NCBI GenBank assembly: GCA_963801065.1
Contig: CAWDDG010000003.1
Span: 124,001 to 188,000 of the forward strand
Direction: 5' to 3'
Source: CAWDDG01 sp963801065
GTDB lineage: Bacteria; Actinomycetota; Actinomycetes; Jiangellales; Jiangellaceae
Length of the DNA stretch: 64,000 nucleotides
Part shown: positions 54,580-63,339 of the stretch, in pieces
How positions within the stretch are numbered: the stretch's first letter is position 1
How the letters are laid out: each line of letters starts with the position of its first letter
Notes under the pieces: model-generated
Seen by the model: only the letters and a program-made list of their open reading frames with translations
The model's database searches: none
What the model was told of the DNA's origin: nothing
Program-made: the position numbers and the translations under genes

Positions 54580-56070
54580 CTAGGAGCAGACTGAGGACAG
54601 GTCGACGCTTGTCGGTGCCTGGTCGTCCTCCGTGGCGGCTCGCGGGGTGGCCTCGCCCGTTGCCGACTCGGTCGCCGCCCGCGCTGCGCCGGGACCCGCT
54701 TCGCCCGCGGTCGCGTCGCCGTTCTCCGAGCCCGCGCTACGAGATGCCTCGATGGCCTCGTCGACATGGTCGGCAATCGCGCCGAAGTCCGGGTCCGCCG
54801 GAACGATCAGGGGAGGCACGAGCTGCAGCGAGGTGGCCGGAAGATCCTTGGCCTTCCACGCCATCTCGACGAGCTCCGGAAGCTGGTCCTGCGGGATGTC
54901 GGTGGTCACGACCGAGGTCGACGCGTCGGCCAGTGCGGTGAAGTTGTGCAGCACCGTGGACGGGTCGGCCTCGTGCAGGATCGCACCGAGCACGCACCGT
55001 TGACGGGACATCCGCGCGTAGTCGGAGGATTCGGACCGCGAGCGCGCGTACCAAAGCGTCTCGTAGCCGTCGAGCTTCTGCAGTCCGGGCTGGAGCACCT
55101 CACCCTGCTGGCCGATCGGGATACTTTCCGTGACCCGGATGGTGACGCCGCCGAGCGCGTCGACCAGGTCGCGGAAACCGTTCAGGTCGATGACGACGAA
55201 GTAGTGGACCGGAAGGCCGAGGCTGCCCTCGACTGCCTGTTTCACCGCGGTCACGCCGGGACCGCCCGACCCGGGGAACAGGTCCGGGTTCGCCTCGCCA
55301 TAGGTCCAGGTCGCGTTGAGCATCCACTCCGTGCGTTCACCCTCGCCGGTGAAGCCGTCGGGAAACCGTCGCGCCGCGGCCGAGTCCTCGGGGAAGCGAG
55401 CCCTCTCCAGGTTGCGCGGCAGGCTCACGAGCACCGGACGGCCAGAGCGGACGTCGATCGAGACGAGGTTGATGCTGTCCGGGCGCACACCGTCCCGGCC
55501 CTTGCCCGCGTCGGCACCGAGCAACAGGACGTTGAGGCGGCCGTCGCTCGCGACCGCCGCCTCGCCGGACGGGAAGAGCGCCACGACGGCGTCGTGCGCG
55601 GCCGACGCGTAACGCGCCGCCACGAACAACGGCGTGGCCACGAGTGCGCACAGGGCGAGCGTCGTGCCGACCATGACGAGCCGGTGCTTCCGGTTCAGCG
55701 CGGGTGGGTAGCCGACCCGCCATGCGTCGACGAGCAACGCGATCCACCCGATGCCGACCACGAAGAGCACCAGCTTGAGCAGTGTGAGCAGCCACGGCCG
55801 GACGGCGAGTCCGGCCAACGCGTCGAAGGGGACCAGCCAGAGCACCAACGCGCTGACGAGGACCAGCCCCGCCCACACCTGGAGCACGACCTTGCCGAGC
55901 TGACGGTTGCCGGCGGTGAACTGCGCGCTTCCGGGCGCCAGCACCGAGAGACCGACGAGTGTCAGGGAGCGCCGGAACCGTGCTGCCTCGGCGCGCTGCT
56001 CGCGCACCGAGGGGCCCTGGATCGGTCTCGACCGTGGCGCGCTGCTGCGCGCCGGTGCGGTCGAGACCAT
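54580..56070 (-). CDS. LCP family ligase with multi-helix N-terminus
   Basis: About 496 aa. The N-terminus has four hydrophobic helices (about 38-58, 65-82, 95-120 and 130-160), more than the single helix of standard LCPs, then the LCP domain: LNVLLLGADAGKGRDGVRPDS, VLVSLPRNLERARFP, LNATWTYGEANPDLF, VHYFVVIDLNGFRDLVDALGG and YARSRSESSDYARMSRQRC with the catalytic Arg residues. A Ala/Thr/Glu-rich tail follows. Start ATG 56070 follows GGGGGAG; the longer upstream frame is not supported. Ligates glycopolymers to the wall. Confidence 0.9.
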   Translation of the reverse strand: MVSTAPARSSAPRSRPIQGPSVREQRAEAARFRRSLTLVGLSVLAPGSAQFTAGNRQLGKVVLQVWAGLVLVSALVLWLVPFDALAGLAVRPWLLTLLKLVLFVVGIGWIALLVDAWRVGYPPALNRKHRLVMVGTTLALCALVATPLFVAARYASAAHDAVVALFPSGEAAVASDGRLNVLLLGADAGKGRDGVRPDSINLVSIDVRSGRPVLVSLPRNLERARFPEDSAAARRFPDGFTGEGERTEWMLNATWTYGEANPDLFPGSGGPGVTAVKQAVEGSLGLPVHYFVVIDLNGFRDLVDALGGVTIRVTESIPIGQQGEVLQPGLQKLDGYETLWYARSRSESSDYARMSRQRCVLGAILHEADPSTVLHNFTALADASTSVVTTDIPQDQLPELVEMAWKAKDLPATSLQLVPPLIVPADPDFGAIADHVDEAIEASRSAGSENGDATAGEAGPGAARAATESATGEATPRAATEDDQAPTSVDLSSVCS

Positions 56071-56215
56071 CGGCTCCCCCGGGTCGTCCAGTCCACGTCT
56101 TGTGCGGATTCGGCGCTCGCCAGTATCGCTTTGGTCCGGCCGGGAGCCAGAGCGGCGCGCCGTACGCCCCAGCATTCACACCAGTCACTTTCGTGACGGA
56201 TCCGGCGGCCGGATT

Positions 56216-56734
56216 TCAATCGCGGTCCTTGCCGCGGGACTGCAGGATCGCGGCCCGCCGGGCCAGCCGGTGCGTTCGCCGGATCTCGGCCTCGGCGAAT
56301 CGCCGCCGGTCCTCGTCCGTCTCGGGCAGCACGGGCGGCACCTCGCGCGGTCGTCCGTCCGCGTCCAGCGCCACGAAGACCAGATAGGCGGTCGCGACCC
56401 GCTTGGCGGTCGCCACCTGGTCCCACGGTTCGGCGAGCACGCGGACACCCACCTCGAGCGAGGTCCGTCCGGTCCAGTTGACCCGGCCGCGGGCATGGAC
56501 CAGGTCACCGATCTGAACCGGCTCCAGAAAGGCCATCTCGTCCATCGACGCCGTGACCGCCGGACCACCGGAGTGGCGCTGGGCCACGGCGCCGGCCACC
56601 TCGTCGACAAGCTTCATGATCACACCGCCATGCACCGTCCCGAGCAGGTTGGTGTCCAGCGTGGTCATGATCCGCGACAGCGTCGTCTCGGCGGCCGACG
56701 TCGGCCGGCCCCACGCGTTCCGATCCTCGCGCAC
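56216..56734 (-). CDS. Acyl-CoA thioesterase, hotdog fold
   Basis: 172 aa. NLLGTVHGGVIMKLVDEVAG (about 28-47) has the conserved N-x-x-G-x-x-H-G-G and acidic residue of the YciA/BACH-type hydrolases, followed by TASMDEMAFLEPVQIGDLV and VGVRVLAEP. It hydrolyses acyl-CoAs of unknown chain length. The GTG at 56734 has TACCGT 8 nt upstream; a TTG at 56740 is an alternative. Diverges from the LhgO-like gene. Confidence 0.85.
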   Translation of the reverse strand: MREDRNAWGRPTSAAETTLSRIMTTLDTNLLGTVHGGVIMKLVDEVAGAVAQRHSGGPAVTASMDEMAFLEPVQIGDLVHARGRVNWTGRTSLEVGVRVLAEPWDQVATAKRVATAYLVFVALDADGRPREVPPVLPETDEDRRRFAEAEIRRTHRLARRAAILQSRGKDRD

Positions 56735-56829
56735 GGACAATGACGGTAGGGCATTGGGTCGTCTCCGCCCGACGTGACATGAAACGGCGACTGGATGATC
56801 CGACCGACGGCGTGAGGCAGGCAGGCTTG

Positions 56830-58008
56830 ATGTACCGGGTTCTCGTGATCGGCGGCGGCATCATCGGGCTGGCCGTCGCCGAGCGCCTCGCCCGGCGACC
56901 CGGCACCCGGGTCGTGGTCTGCGAGAAGGAGGACCGGTGGGCGGCCCACCAGTCGGGTCGAAACAGCGGGGTGATCCATTCCGGCCTCTACTACGCACCT
57001 GGCAGCCACAAGGCCCTGATGTGCCGGCGCGGGGCCGAGACCATGATCGCTTTCGCGCGCGAGAACGGCGTCGCGGTCGAGGTGACTGGAAAGCTCGTGG
57101 TCGCCGTCGAGGACGCGGAGCTCCTCCGGCTGGCAGCCCTGCGCGAGCGCGGGCTCGCCAACGGCCTGGCCGTCCGCGAGATCGCACCGGACGAGGCGAA
57201 TGACTACGAGCCGCACCTACGGTGCATACGGGCCCTCCACGTGCCGAGCACCGGAATCGTCGACTTCGCCGGCGTCTGCGCAGCACTCGTCCGCCGCCTC
57301 GAGCACGCCGGCGCCGACCTGCGGCTGAACAGCGAGATCGTCGGTCTTCGCCGCTACCAGCTGGCCACGGTGGTGGAGACGACGAGCGGCCAGATCGAGG
57401 CCGACGTGGTCGTCAACTGCGCGGGCCTCTACAGCGACCGGATCGCCCGGATGGCCGGAGCACGACCGGATGCCCGGGTCATCCCCTTCCGCGGCGAGTA
57501 CTACAAGTTGAAGCCATCCGCGCGCCACCTCGTGCGAGGACTGATCTACCCGGTCCCTGACCCTGCGTTCCCGTTCCTCGGCGTGCACCTCAACCGCGGC
57601 ATCGACGGGTCGGTGCACGCCGGTCCGAATGCCGTTCTGGCGCTCGCGCGAGAGGGCTATCGCTGGCGTACCATCCGCCCGCGGGATCTCGCCGAGACGC
57701 TGCGGTTCAGTGGGTTCTGGAAGCTGGCAGGCCAGCATTACCGCTCCGGAGCGAAGGAGATGCTGCGATCAGTGTCCCGGCGGCGGTTCGCGGACAGCCT
57801 GCGCCGATTGGTCCCCGACCTCGCTGACGACGACCTGCTCCGCGCCGAACCCGGGGTGCGCGCGCAGGCGATCACGTCGAGCGGAAGACTGGTCGACGAC
57901 TTCCTGATCGAGGCCGACGCCCGCACCGTCCACGTTCTCAACGCTCCGTCGCCGGCCGCGACGAGCGCGTTGGAGATCGCCGAACACGTGGTCTCGCTGG
58001 TGCCGTGA
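56830..58008 (+). CDS. lhgO: L-2-hydroxyglutarate oxidase-like FAD oxidoreductase
   Basis: 392 aa of the DAO superfamily. FAD loop VLVIGGGIIGLAVAERLAR (GGGIIG at 8-13), CEKEDRWAAHQSGRNSGVIH, the active-site-flanking HSGLYYAPGSHKALMC, VVNCAGLYSDRIARMAG, FRGEYYKL and the C-terminal VRAQAITSSGRLVDDFLIE are typical of LhgO (YgaF). It would oxidise L-2-hydroxyglutarate to 2-oxoglutarate. ATG 56830 gives the family N-terminus; an upstream start at 56740 adds residues without similarity. Confidence 0.9.
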   Translation: MYRVLVIGGGIIGLAVAERLARRPGTRVVVCEKEDRWAAHQSGRNSGVIHSGLYYAPGSHKALMCRRGAETMIAFARENGVAVEVTGKLVVAVEDAELLRLAALRERGLANGLAVREIAPDEANDYEPHLRCIRALHVPSTGIVDFAGVCAALVRRLEHAGADLRLNSEIVGLRRYQLATVVETTSGQIEADVVVNCAGLYSDRIARMAGARPDARVIPFRGEYYKLKPSARHLVRGLIYPVPDPAFPFLGVHLNRGIDGSVHAGPNAVLALAREGYRWRTIRPRDLAETLRFSGFWKLAGQHYRSGAKEMLRSVSRRRFADSLRRLVPDLADDDLLRAEPGVRAQAITSSGRLVDDFLIEADARTVHVLNAPSPAATSALEIAEHVVSLVP

Positions 58009-58027
58009 GGACCGGTACCGTGCTGAC

Positions 58028-59206
58028 GTGACTCCACCGGACGATCGCCCCGACCAGCCGCCCGCAGGACCGTCCAACGTCACGACCTACACCGCTGGTC
58101 ACGTCCCGGGCGTGGCGTACCGCGACGGCGTGGCCCACAGCCCCCAGGAGCGCAAGGACGCCGGCGATTCCGGCGAGGGTGCCGCCTCCGGGTCGCGGCC
58201 CGCCTCGCCGTCGCGGCCCACTCCTGCGCCAAGCACCAAGCCGGCCGCGAAGCGGCCACGACGTGCGGTGACCTCGCGCCGGGTCGCCCGCTGGGTCGGC
58301 GGGTTCCTCGTCGTCGTCCTGGCGGGCCTCGTGGTCCTGTTCTGGCTGGCGTGGTCGCGTATCGACAAGGTCGACGCGATCCCCGAGGACCATGGTTCAG
58401 CCGTGTCCGACGGCCGCGTCTACCTGCTCGTCGGGTCCGACAGCCGCGAGGACCTGACGCCGGAGGAGCAGGCAGAGCTCGGCACCGGCTCCACCGAGGG
58501 TCGGCGGACCGACACGATCATGCTGCTGTACCTCCCCACCGACGGGCGTCCGGCGCTGGTGAGCGTGCCCCGCGACTCGGTGGTCGACATCCCCGGTAGT
58601 GGCGAGAACCGGATCAACGCCGCGTACGCGTTCGGCGGGGCTCCGCTCCTGGTCGAGACGCTCGAGACGGCAACCGGCGTCGCGATCGACGACTACGTCG
58701 AGATCGGCTTCGGCGGCTTCGCCTCGGTCGTCGACGCGCTCGGCGGCGTCGAGATGTGCCTTGACGAGCCGATCCAGGACGAAAAGGCCCATATCGACCT
58801 ACCTGCAGGCTGCCAGATCCTCGACGGCCCCAACGCTCTGGGCTTCGCCCGGGCGAGGGACTTCGACCCGGCAGCCGACCTCGGCCGGGTCGAGCGGCAG
58901 CGTGAGCTGATCGGCTCCATCGCGTCGACCGCGCTGTCGCCCGGAACGCTGCTCAACCCGGTCAAGCTCACCCGCGCCTCGCTGTCGGGCGGCGACGCAC
59001 TCACGATCGACGAGGAGACCGGGCCGCTCGATCTCGTCCAGTTCGCGCTCGCGATGCGCCGGGTCACGTCCGGCTCAGGCGACACCTTGACGGTGCCGCT
59101 CGGCCGCGTCGGCAACACCGTCGACTGGGACGAGGAGCAGGCCGGTCGCCTGTGGGCCGCCATGCAGGCCGGCGACGAGATCCCCCGCGACCTGGTCGCC
59201 CAATGA
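58028..59206 (+). CDS. LCP family cell-wall glycopolymer ligase
   Basis: 392 aa. Pro/Ala-rich cytoplasmic N-terminus (1-80), one helix (about 87-107, VGGFLVVVLAGLVVLFWLAW), then the LCP domain: VYLLVGSDSREDLTPEE, GRRTDTIMLLYLPTDG, LVSVPRDSVVDIPGSGENRI, NAAYAFGG, DALGGVEMCLDEP and FARARDFDPAADLGRVERQRE. Third LCP in the window. GTG 58028 has a TACCGT box 6 nt upstream. Its 3' end faces the convergent ugd gene across an R1 repeat. Confidence 0.92.
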   Translation: MTPPDDRPDQPPAGPSNVTTYTAGHVPGVAYRDGVAHSPQERKDAGDSGEGAASGSRPASPSRPTPAPSTKPAAKRPRRAVTSRRVARWVGGFLVVVLAGLVVLFWLAWSRIDKVDAIPEDHGSAVSDGRVYLLVGSDSREDLTPEEQAELGTGSTEGRRTDTIMLLYLPTDGRPALVSVPRDSVVDIPGSGENRINAAYAFGGAPLLVETLETATGVAIDDYVEIGFGGFASVVDALGGVEMCLDEPIQDEKAHIDLPAGCQILDGPNALGFARARDFDPAADLGRVERQRELIGSIASTALSPGTLLNPVKLTRASLSGGDALTIDEETGPLDLVQFALAMRRVTSGSGDTLTVPLGRVGNTVDWDEEQAGRLWAAMQAGDEIPRDLVAQ

Positions 59207-59289
59207 CCCCCAGATGATCACGCAGACCATGCGAAGCGGCGCCTGACCAGGCGCAGAGCGCGCTGCGCAGAGGTTGCCTCTCGAGGCCC

Positions 59290-59381
59290 GAATGGCACGC
59301 TGGACTGCTCCACATACATGGACAAGTCGGGCGCTTGAGCAGCGGTTGGGCGTGCCATTGACAGCGATTGGGCGTGCCAAA
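59290..59381 (-). repeat. Intergenic repeat R1, copy 3
   Basis: Reverse-oriented copy of the 1767-1857 element (roughly 85 percent identical by eye): on the minus strand it starts TTGGCACGC, repeats TGGCACGC, and ends in AGCGTGCCATTCG. It lies between the convergent 3' ends of the LCP gene and ugd. Confidence 0.8.
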
Positions 59382-59401
59382 CGGCCCACCGGCGGGCTTC
59401 G

Positions 59402-60718
59402 TCAGGGGCGGCCCAGGCCGCGGTAGGTCCAGCCGGCCGCCCGCCAGGCGTCGGCGTCAAGGCAGTTGCGCCCGTCGACGACGTTGCGATTGGCCACCAC
59501 CTTGCCCACCACCTCCGGGTCGAGCTCGCGGAACTCGTTCCACTCGGTGAGGTGGAGGACGACGTCCGCGTCACGGCATGCCTCGAGCGCGGAGTCCGCA
59601 TACGTCAGCGTGGGGAACATCTGCCGCGCCGTCTCTCGGGCCTTGGGGTCGTACACGGTCACCTCCGCGCCTTGGAGGTGCAGCTGTCCGGACACGGTGA
59701 GCGCGGGCGAGTCGCGGACGTCGTCGGAGTCGGGCTTGAAGGCGGCGCCGAGCACCGCGACACGGCGTCCCGCGATGGACCCGCCGACGAGTTCACGCGC
59801 GATCTCGGCCACTCGTTCCCGCCGTCGGAGGTTGATCGCATCAACCTCGGCGAGAAACGTCAGCGCGTGTGCGGCGCCGATCTCGCCGGCGCGGGCCATG
59901 AAGGCACGGATGTCCTTGGGTAGGCAGCCGCCGCCGAACCCGGCACCCGCGTTGAGGAACCGGCGACCGATCCGGGCGTCGTACCCGATCGCCTCGGCGA
60001 CCTTGGTGACGTCGGCGCCCACCACCTCGCAGATCTCGGCGATCGCGTTGATGAACGAGATCTTGGTCGCCAGAAAGGCGTTCGCGGACACCTTGACCAG
60101 CTCGGCGGTCGGGAAGTCGGTGACGACGACTGGTGTCCCGTCCGCGATGGTCGCCGCATAGACCTCGCGAAGCGTCTGCTCGGCGCGCTGGGACCGCACG
60201 CCGAAGACCAGACGGTCCGGCCGCAGGACGTCCTCGACGGCGAAGCCCTCGCGAGTGAACTCGGGGTTCCAGGCCAGCTCGGCCTCCGCTCCGGCCGGTG
60301 CCAGCGCGGCCAGCCTGTCGGCGAGCCGCTCGGCGGTCCCCACCGGAACCGTGGACCGGCCGACGACCAGCGTCGGTCGCGCCAGCCGTGAGGCGAGCGC
60401 ATCGATCGCCGCGTCGACGTACGCCATGTCCGCGGCGAGCCCGTCCGAGCGCTGTGGCGTACCGACGCAGAGAAAGTGCACATCAGCCGTGTCAGCGTCG
60501 GCGATGTCGCTGGAGAAGGTGAGCCGGCCGGACTCGACGTGCGTGCGCAGAAACGGCTCGAGATGGGGCTCGTAGAACGGGACTCGCCCCTGGGTCAGGG
60601 CAGCGATCTTGTCCGGGTCGACGTCCACACCGACGACTCGATGGCCGAGTTCGGCCATGCCGACGGCGACCACCGTCCCCAAGTACCCGGTTCCGATCAC
60701 CGAGATGCGCAGCGACAC
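59402..60718 (-). CDS. ugd: UDP-glucose 6-dehydrogenase
   Basis: 438-aa enzyme oxidising UDP-glucose to UDP-glucuronate with two NAD. ISVIGTGYLGTVVAVGMAEL (GTGYLG at 8-13), DFPTAELVKVSANAFLATKI, the catalytic cysteine in GFGGGCLPKDIRAF (about residue 263) and AVLGAAFKPDSDDVRDSPAL. The Rossmann motif and the sequence around the Cys are Ugd-like, not WecC-like. GTG 60718 follows GGAAGGA. Its product may feed the same surface polymer. Confidence 0.95.
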   Translation of the reverse strand: MSLRISVIGTGYLGTVVAVGMAELGHRVVGVDVDPDKIAALTQGRVPFYEPHLEPFLRTHVESGRLTFSSDIADADTADVHFLCVGTPQRSDGLAADMAYVDAAIDALASRLARPTLVVGRSTVPVGTAERLADRLAALAPAGAEAELAWNPEFTREGFAVEDVLRPDRLVFGVRSQRAEQTLREVYAATIADGTPVVVTDFPTAELVKVSANAFLATKISFINAIAEICEVVGADVTKVAEAIGYDARIGRRFLNAGAGFGGGCLPKDIRAFMARAGEIGAAHALTFLAEVDAINLRRRERVAEIARELVGGSIAGRRVAVLGAAFKPDSDDVRDSPALTVSGQLHLQGAEVTVYDPKARETARQMFPTLTYADSALEACRDADVVLHLTEWNEFRELDPEVVGKVVANRNVVDGRNCLDADAWRAAGWTYRGLGRP

Positions 60719-60812
60719 GCGCGTCCTTCCCACGTCGGCATGCTGGTTCCGGACGAGGGTACCTGCGGACCAGGCGCCTTGGGCGCCGTCCTTCGGCGAT
60801 GCTCGGACGTCC

Positions 60813-60818
60813 TACCAT
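60813..60818 (+). promoter_or_regulatory. Candidate leaderless -10 box of the acyl-CoA dehydrogenase gene
   Basis: TACCAT, exactly 7 nt before the ATG at 60826. Confidence 0.55.
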
Positions 60819-60825
60819 CGGCGGC

Positions 60826-61992
60826 ATGGACGCGGACTTCGACCTCTACCGGCTGCCCGAGGAGCACGAGGCCATCCGGGACGCGGTGCGAGCCGTGTGC
60901 ACCGACAAGGTGGCCCCCCACGCGGCCGAGGTCGACGAGACAGGCACCTTCCCTCAGGCGTCGTACGACGCCCTGCGAGCCGCCGAGTTCCATGCGCCGC
61001 ACATCCCCGAGGAGTACGGGGGGGCCGGCGCCGATGCGCTCGCGACCTGCATCGTCATCGAGGAGGTCGCTCGGGCATGCGCCTCCACATCGCTGATCCC
61101 GGCCGTCAACAAGCTCGGCACCGTGCCGTTGCTGCTCGCAGCCTCGGCCGAGGTCAAGGCCAGGTACCTGCCGCCGGTCGCTCGCGGCGAGGCCATGTTC
61201 TCCTACGGCCTGTCCGAACGCGAGGCCGGATCGGACACGGCGTCGATGAGGGCCCGGGCGGTGCCCGACGGCGACGATTGGGTGCTGACCGGCCATAAGT
61301 CCTGGATCACCAATGCCGGAGTTAGCGACTACTACACCGTCATGGCGGTCACCGACGCCGGCGCGCCGGGTGGTCGCGGCATCACTGCGTTCGTCGTCGA
61401 GGCGTCGGACGAGGGCTTCTCGGTCGGGGCGCCCGAGCGCAAGCTCGGCATCAAAGGGTCGCCCACCCGAGAGCTGCTCTTCGACCGGTGCCGCATCCCC
61501 GGTGACCGGATCGTCGGTTCGCCAGGCGAGGGGCTCAAGATCGCGTTGCGAACTCTGGACCACACGCGTGTCACCATCGGGGCCCAGGCGGTCGGTATCG
61601 CGGCCGGCGCGCTGGAAGCTGCCACGGCGTACGCCAAGGTGCGGCAGCAGTTCGGGACCGCGATCGCAGAGTTCCAGGGCGTGCAGTTCATGCTCGCCGA
61701 CATGGCGATGAAGCTCGAGGCCGCCCGCCAGCTCGTCTACCGAGCCGCCGCGGCCAGCGAGCGGGACGAGTCGACATTGTCGTTCCTCGGCGCCGCAGCC
61801 AAGTGCTTCGCGTCCGACGTCGCCATGGAGATCACCACCGACGCGGTACAGGTGCTCGGCGGCTATGGCTACACCCGCGACTACCCGCTCGAACGCATGA
61901 TGCGTGACGCGAAGATCACTCAGATCTACGAGGGCACCAACCAGATTCAGCGGGTGGTCGTCGCACGCCAGCTTCTCCGCGGCAACGTCTGA
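60826..61992 (+). CDS. Acyl-CoA dehydrogenase (FadE25-like)
   Basis: 388-aa FAD enzyme that introduces a 2,3 double bond in acyl-CoAs. N-domain YRLPEEHEAIRDAVRAV, FSYGLSEREAGSDTASMRA, GHKSWITNAG, RTLDHTRVTIGAQAVGIA, the C-terminal AMEITTDAVQVLGGYGYTRDY and MRDAKITQIYEGTNQIQR (catalytic Glu in YEGTN, Y-E-G). Position next to purE/purK matches the mycobacterial fadE25 arrangement. ATG 60826 is leaderless; upstream open frame is not used. Confidence 0.95.
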   Translation: MDADFDLYRLPEEHEAIRDAVRAVCTDKVAPHAAEVDETGTFPQASYDALRAAEFHAPHIPEEYGGAGADALATCIVIEEVARACASTSLIPAVNKLGTVPLLLAASAEVKARYLPPVARGEAMFSYGLSEREAGSDTASMRARAVPDGDDWVLTGHKSWITNAGVSDYYTVMAVTDAGAPGGRGITAFVVEASDEGFSVGAPERKLGIKGSPTRELLFDRCRIPGDRIVGSPGEGLKIALRTLDHTRVTIGAQAVGIAAGALEAATAYAKVRQQFGTAIAEFQGVQFMLADMAMKLEAARQLVYRAAAASERDESTLSFLGAAAKCFASDVAMEITTDAVQVLGGYGYTRDYPLERMMRDAKITQIYEGTNQIQRVVVARQLLRGNV

Positions 61993-62039
61993 CCCAATCC
62001 GGTGTTCCGGTCGTCGCGCGCGCCAGTGAGGATGGACCT

Positions 62040-62468
62040 GTGACGAATTGGCAGGACGCCGGCGTGATCCGCCGCCTGTTGACTACGCCGGCGCCGTGGG
62101 CAGTCGTCGGCCTGTCGGCCAACACCGAGCGCACGGCCTACCGGATCGGCCGCTACCTGCGAGACCACCTCGGCATGAGCATCGTCCCGGTCAACCTGCG
62201 CGGCGAGACCACGCTGGGCGAACCGGGCTACTTCCGGTTGGCGGACGTCCCGGGCTCGATCGCCGTCGTCGACTGTTTCGTCAACAGCCAACGGGTCGGC
62301 GCCGTCGTCGACGACGCGATCGCCGAGAAGGACCGGCTGGGCATCCGGGCGGTGTGGCTTCAACTCGGGGTGATCGACCACGATGCCGCCCGGCGTGCCC
62401 ACGCCGCGGGCCTGGACGTCGTCATGGACACCTGCCCGGCGATGGAGGCACCCGCCCTCGGCCTGTAG
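62040..62468 (+). CDS. CoA-binding domain protein (YccU-like)
   Basis: 142-aa single-domain protein. TPAPWAVVGLSANTERTAYRI (about 16-36), IVPVNLRGETTLGEPGYFRL, IAVVDCFVNSQRVGAVVDDAI and VWLQLGVIDHDAARRAHAAG, ending in VVMDTCPAMEAP. The conserved LQxG and MDxCPxxE segments are typical of the succinyl-CoA-synthetase-like CoA-binding family. Cellular role unknown. Starts 47 nt after the acyl-CoA dehydrogenase. Confidence 0.88.
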   Translation: MTNWQDAGVIRRLLTTPAPWAVVGLSANTERTAYRIGRYLRDHLGMSIVPVNLRGETTLGEPGYFRLADVPGSIAVVDCFVNSQRVGAVVDDAIAEKDRLGIRAVWLQLGVIDHDAARRAHAAGLDVVMDTCPAMEAPALGL

Positions 62469-62534
62469 GGCACGATCTCGCGGCAAGGTCCACGAGGACG
62501 GCCATGCGTGACTCGCCACATGCCCACCCGCCCG

Positions 62535-62594
62535 GATAGCGAGAAGCTCGCGATACCGCGCATCCGGCTCGGTTCGCGTGGGTCTCGCTATCGA
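62535..62594 (+). repeat. Intergenic repeat R2, copy A
   Basis: About 60 bp bounded by a perfect 10-bp terminal inverted repeat, GATAGCGAGA and TCTCGCTATC. Its inner part AAGCTCGCGA and ATCCGGCT also occurs in copy B. Sits between the 3' end of the CoA-binding gene and the nuclease-like gene. Confidence 0.75.
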
Positions 62595-62622
62595 AGCTCG
62601 CGGTCATACTGCGTGCATCCCG

Positions 62623-63135
62623 TCAGCCGGGAAGGGTGATCCGCGACGGGTACGCCGACGGCCAGTCGCTGGGCTCAGGGTCGACCGGGCCCACGCCTGG
62701 TACGTCCTTCCACCAGCGGATCGGCTCGCGACGGACCGGATTCTCATGCAACAGCGCCGCATAGCGACCGGCAAGCTCACGTCGACGGCGCCATGCCAGG
62801 TCCCAGTCGTACCGGACGATGTCCAACCCGAGCCTGCGCAGATACCACTCGCGGTTGCTCTGCGCGGCAACGATCTTGGCGGCATCGGGACGGTTGTCGT
62901 ACTTGACGGCACCGTCGCCCTCGCTGGCGGACCAGTGGTAGGGCCAGAGACCGTCGACCCGGAACGTCGGCCCGTCCCGCCCTACCCAGGCGTTGGAGAC
63001 GGGCAACGGCAGCCGGAACTCGAGGCACGTGAAGCGGCCGAGCGACTCGATCGGCGACTCGGCACACGGGTCGGCATGCTCGGCGACCCATCGAGCCCGG
63101 ACGATGCCCGGCGAGCACGTCGTCAGGAAGAACAC
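62623..63135 (-). CDS. Small nuclease-like protein, probably a remnant
   Basis: 170 aa. ESPIESLGRFTCLEFRLPLP and FRVDGLWPYHW, then KYDNRPDAAKIVAAQSNREW and LRRLGLDIVRYDWD, resemble the C-terminal DUF559/PD-(D/E)XK-like part of AbiEi-type actinobacterial proteins. The aspartate of FRVDG and the K in AVKYD could be the D and K of the active site, but the E-x-K spacing is not clear. The expected N-terminal wing-helix part is missing, so it may be a truncated gene. Flanked on both sides by inverted copies of repeat R2. GTG start at 63135. Confidence 0.55.
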   Translation of the reverse strand: MFFLTTCSPGIVRARWVAEHADPCAESPIESLGRFTCLEFRLPLPVSNAWVGRDGPTFRVDGLWPYHWSASEGDGAVKYDNRPDAAKIVAAQSNREWYLRRLGLDIVRYDWDLAWRRRRELAGRYAALLHENPVRREPIRWWKDVPGVGPVDPEPSDWPSAYPSRITLPG

Positions 63136-63257
63136 GCAGGACTTTCGGCATGACGGCAGCGTGTGCTGCGGGCATGACGTAGTTGAACCGGGAAGCGTGT
63201 CCTGTGGATGCCCCAGTGGGGCGCAGTCGCGTCTGTGGACAGCGTCGGCGGCAGCCT

Positions 63258-63317
63258 CGATAGCGAGATGAACGCAAAACAGCCGGATCGGCCGCCTTCG
63301 CGAGCTTCTCGCGATCG
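63258..63317 (-). repeat. Intergenic repeat R2, copy B
   Basis: About 60 bp with ends CGATAGCGAGA and TCTCGCGATCG (one mismatch to a perfect inverted pair). As reverse complement it matches copy A: GCGAGAAGCTCGCGA and ATCCGGCT are shared. Located between the nuclease-like gene and purE. The rest of the 204-nt gap shows nothing further. Confidence 0.75.
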
Positions 63318-63339
63318 AGGCCAGCAGGCTGAACGCGGG

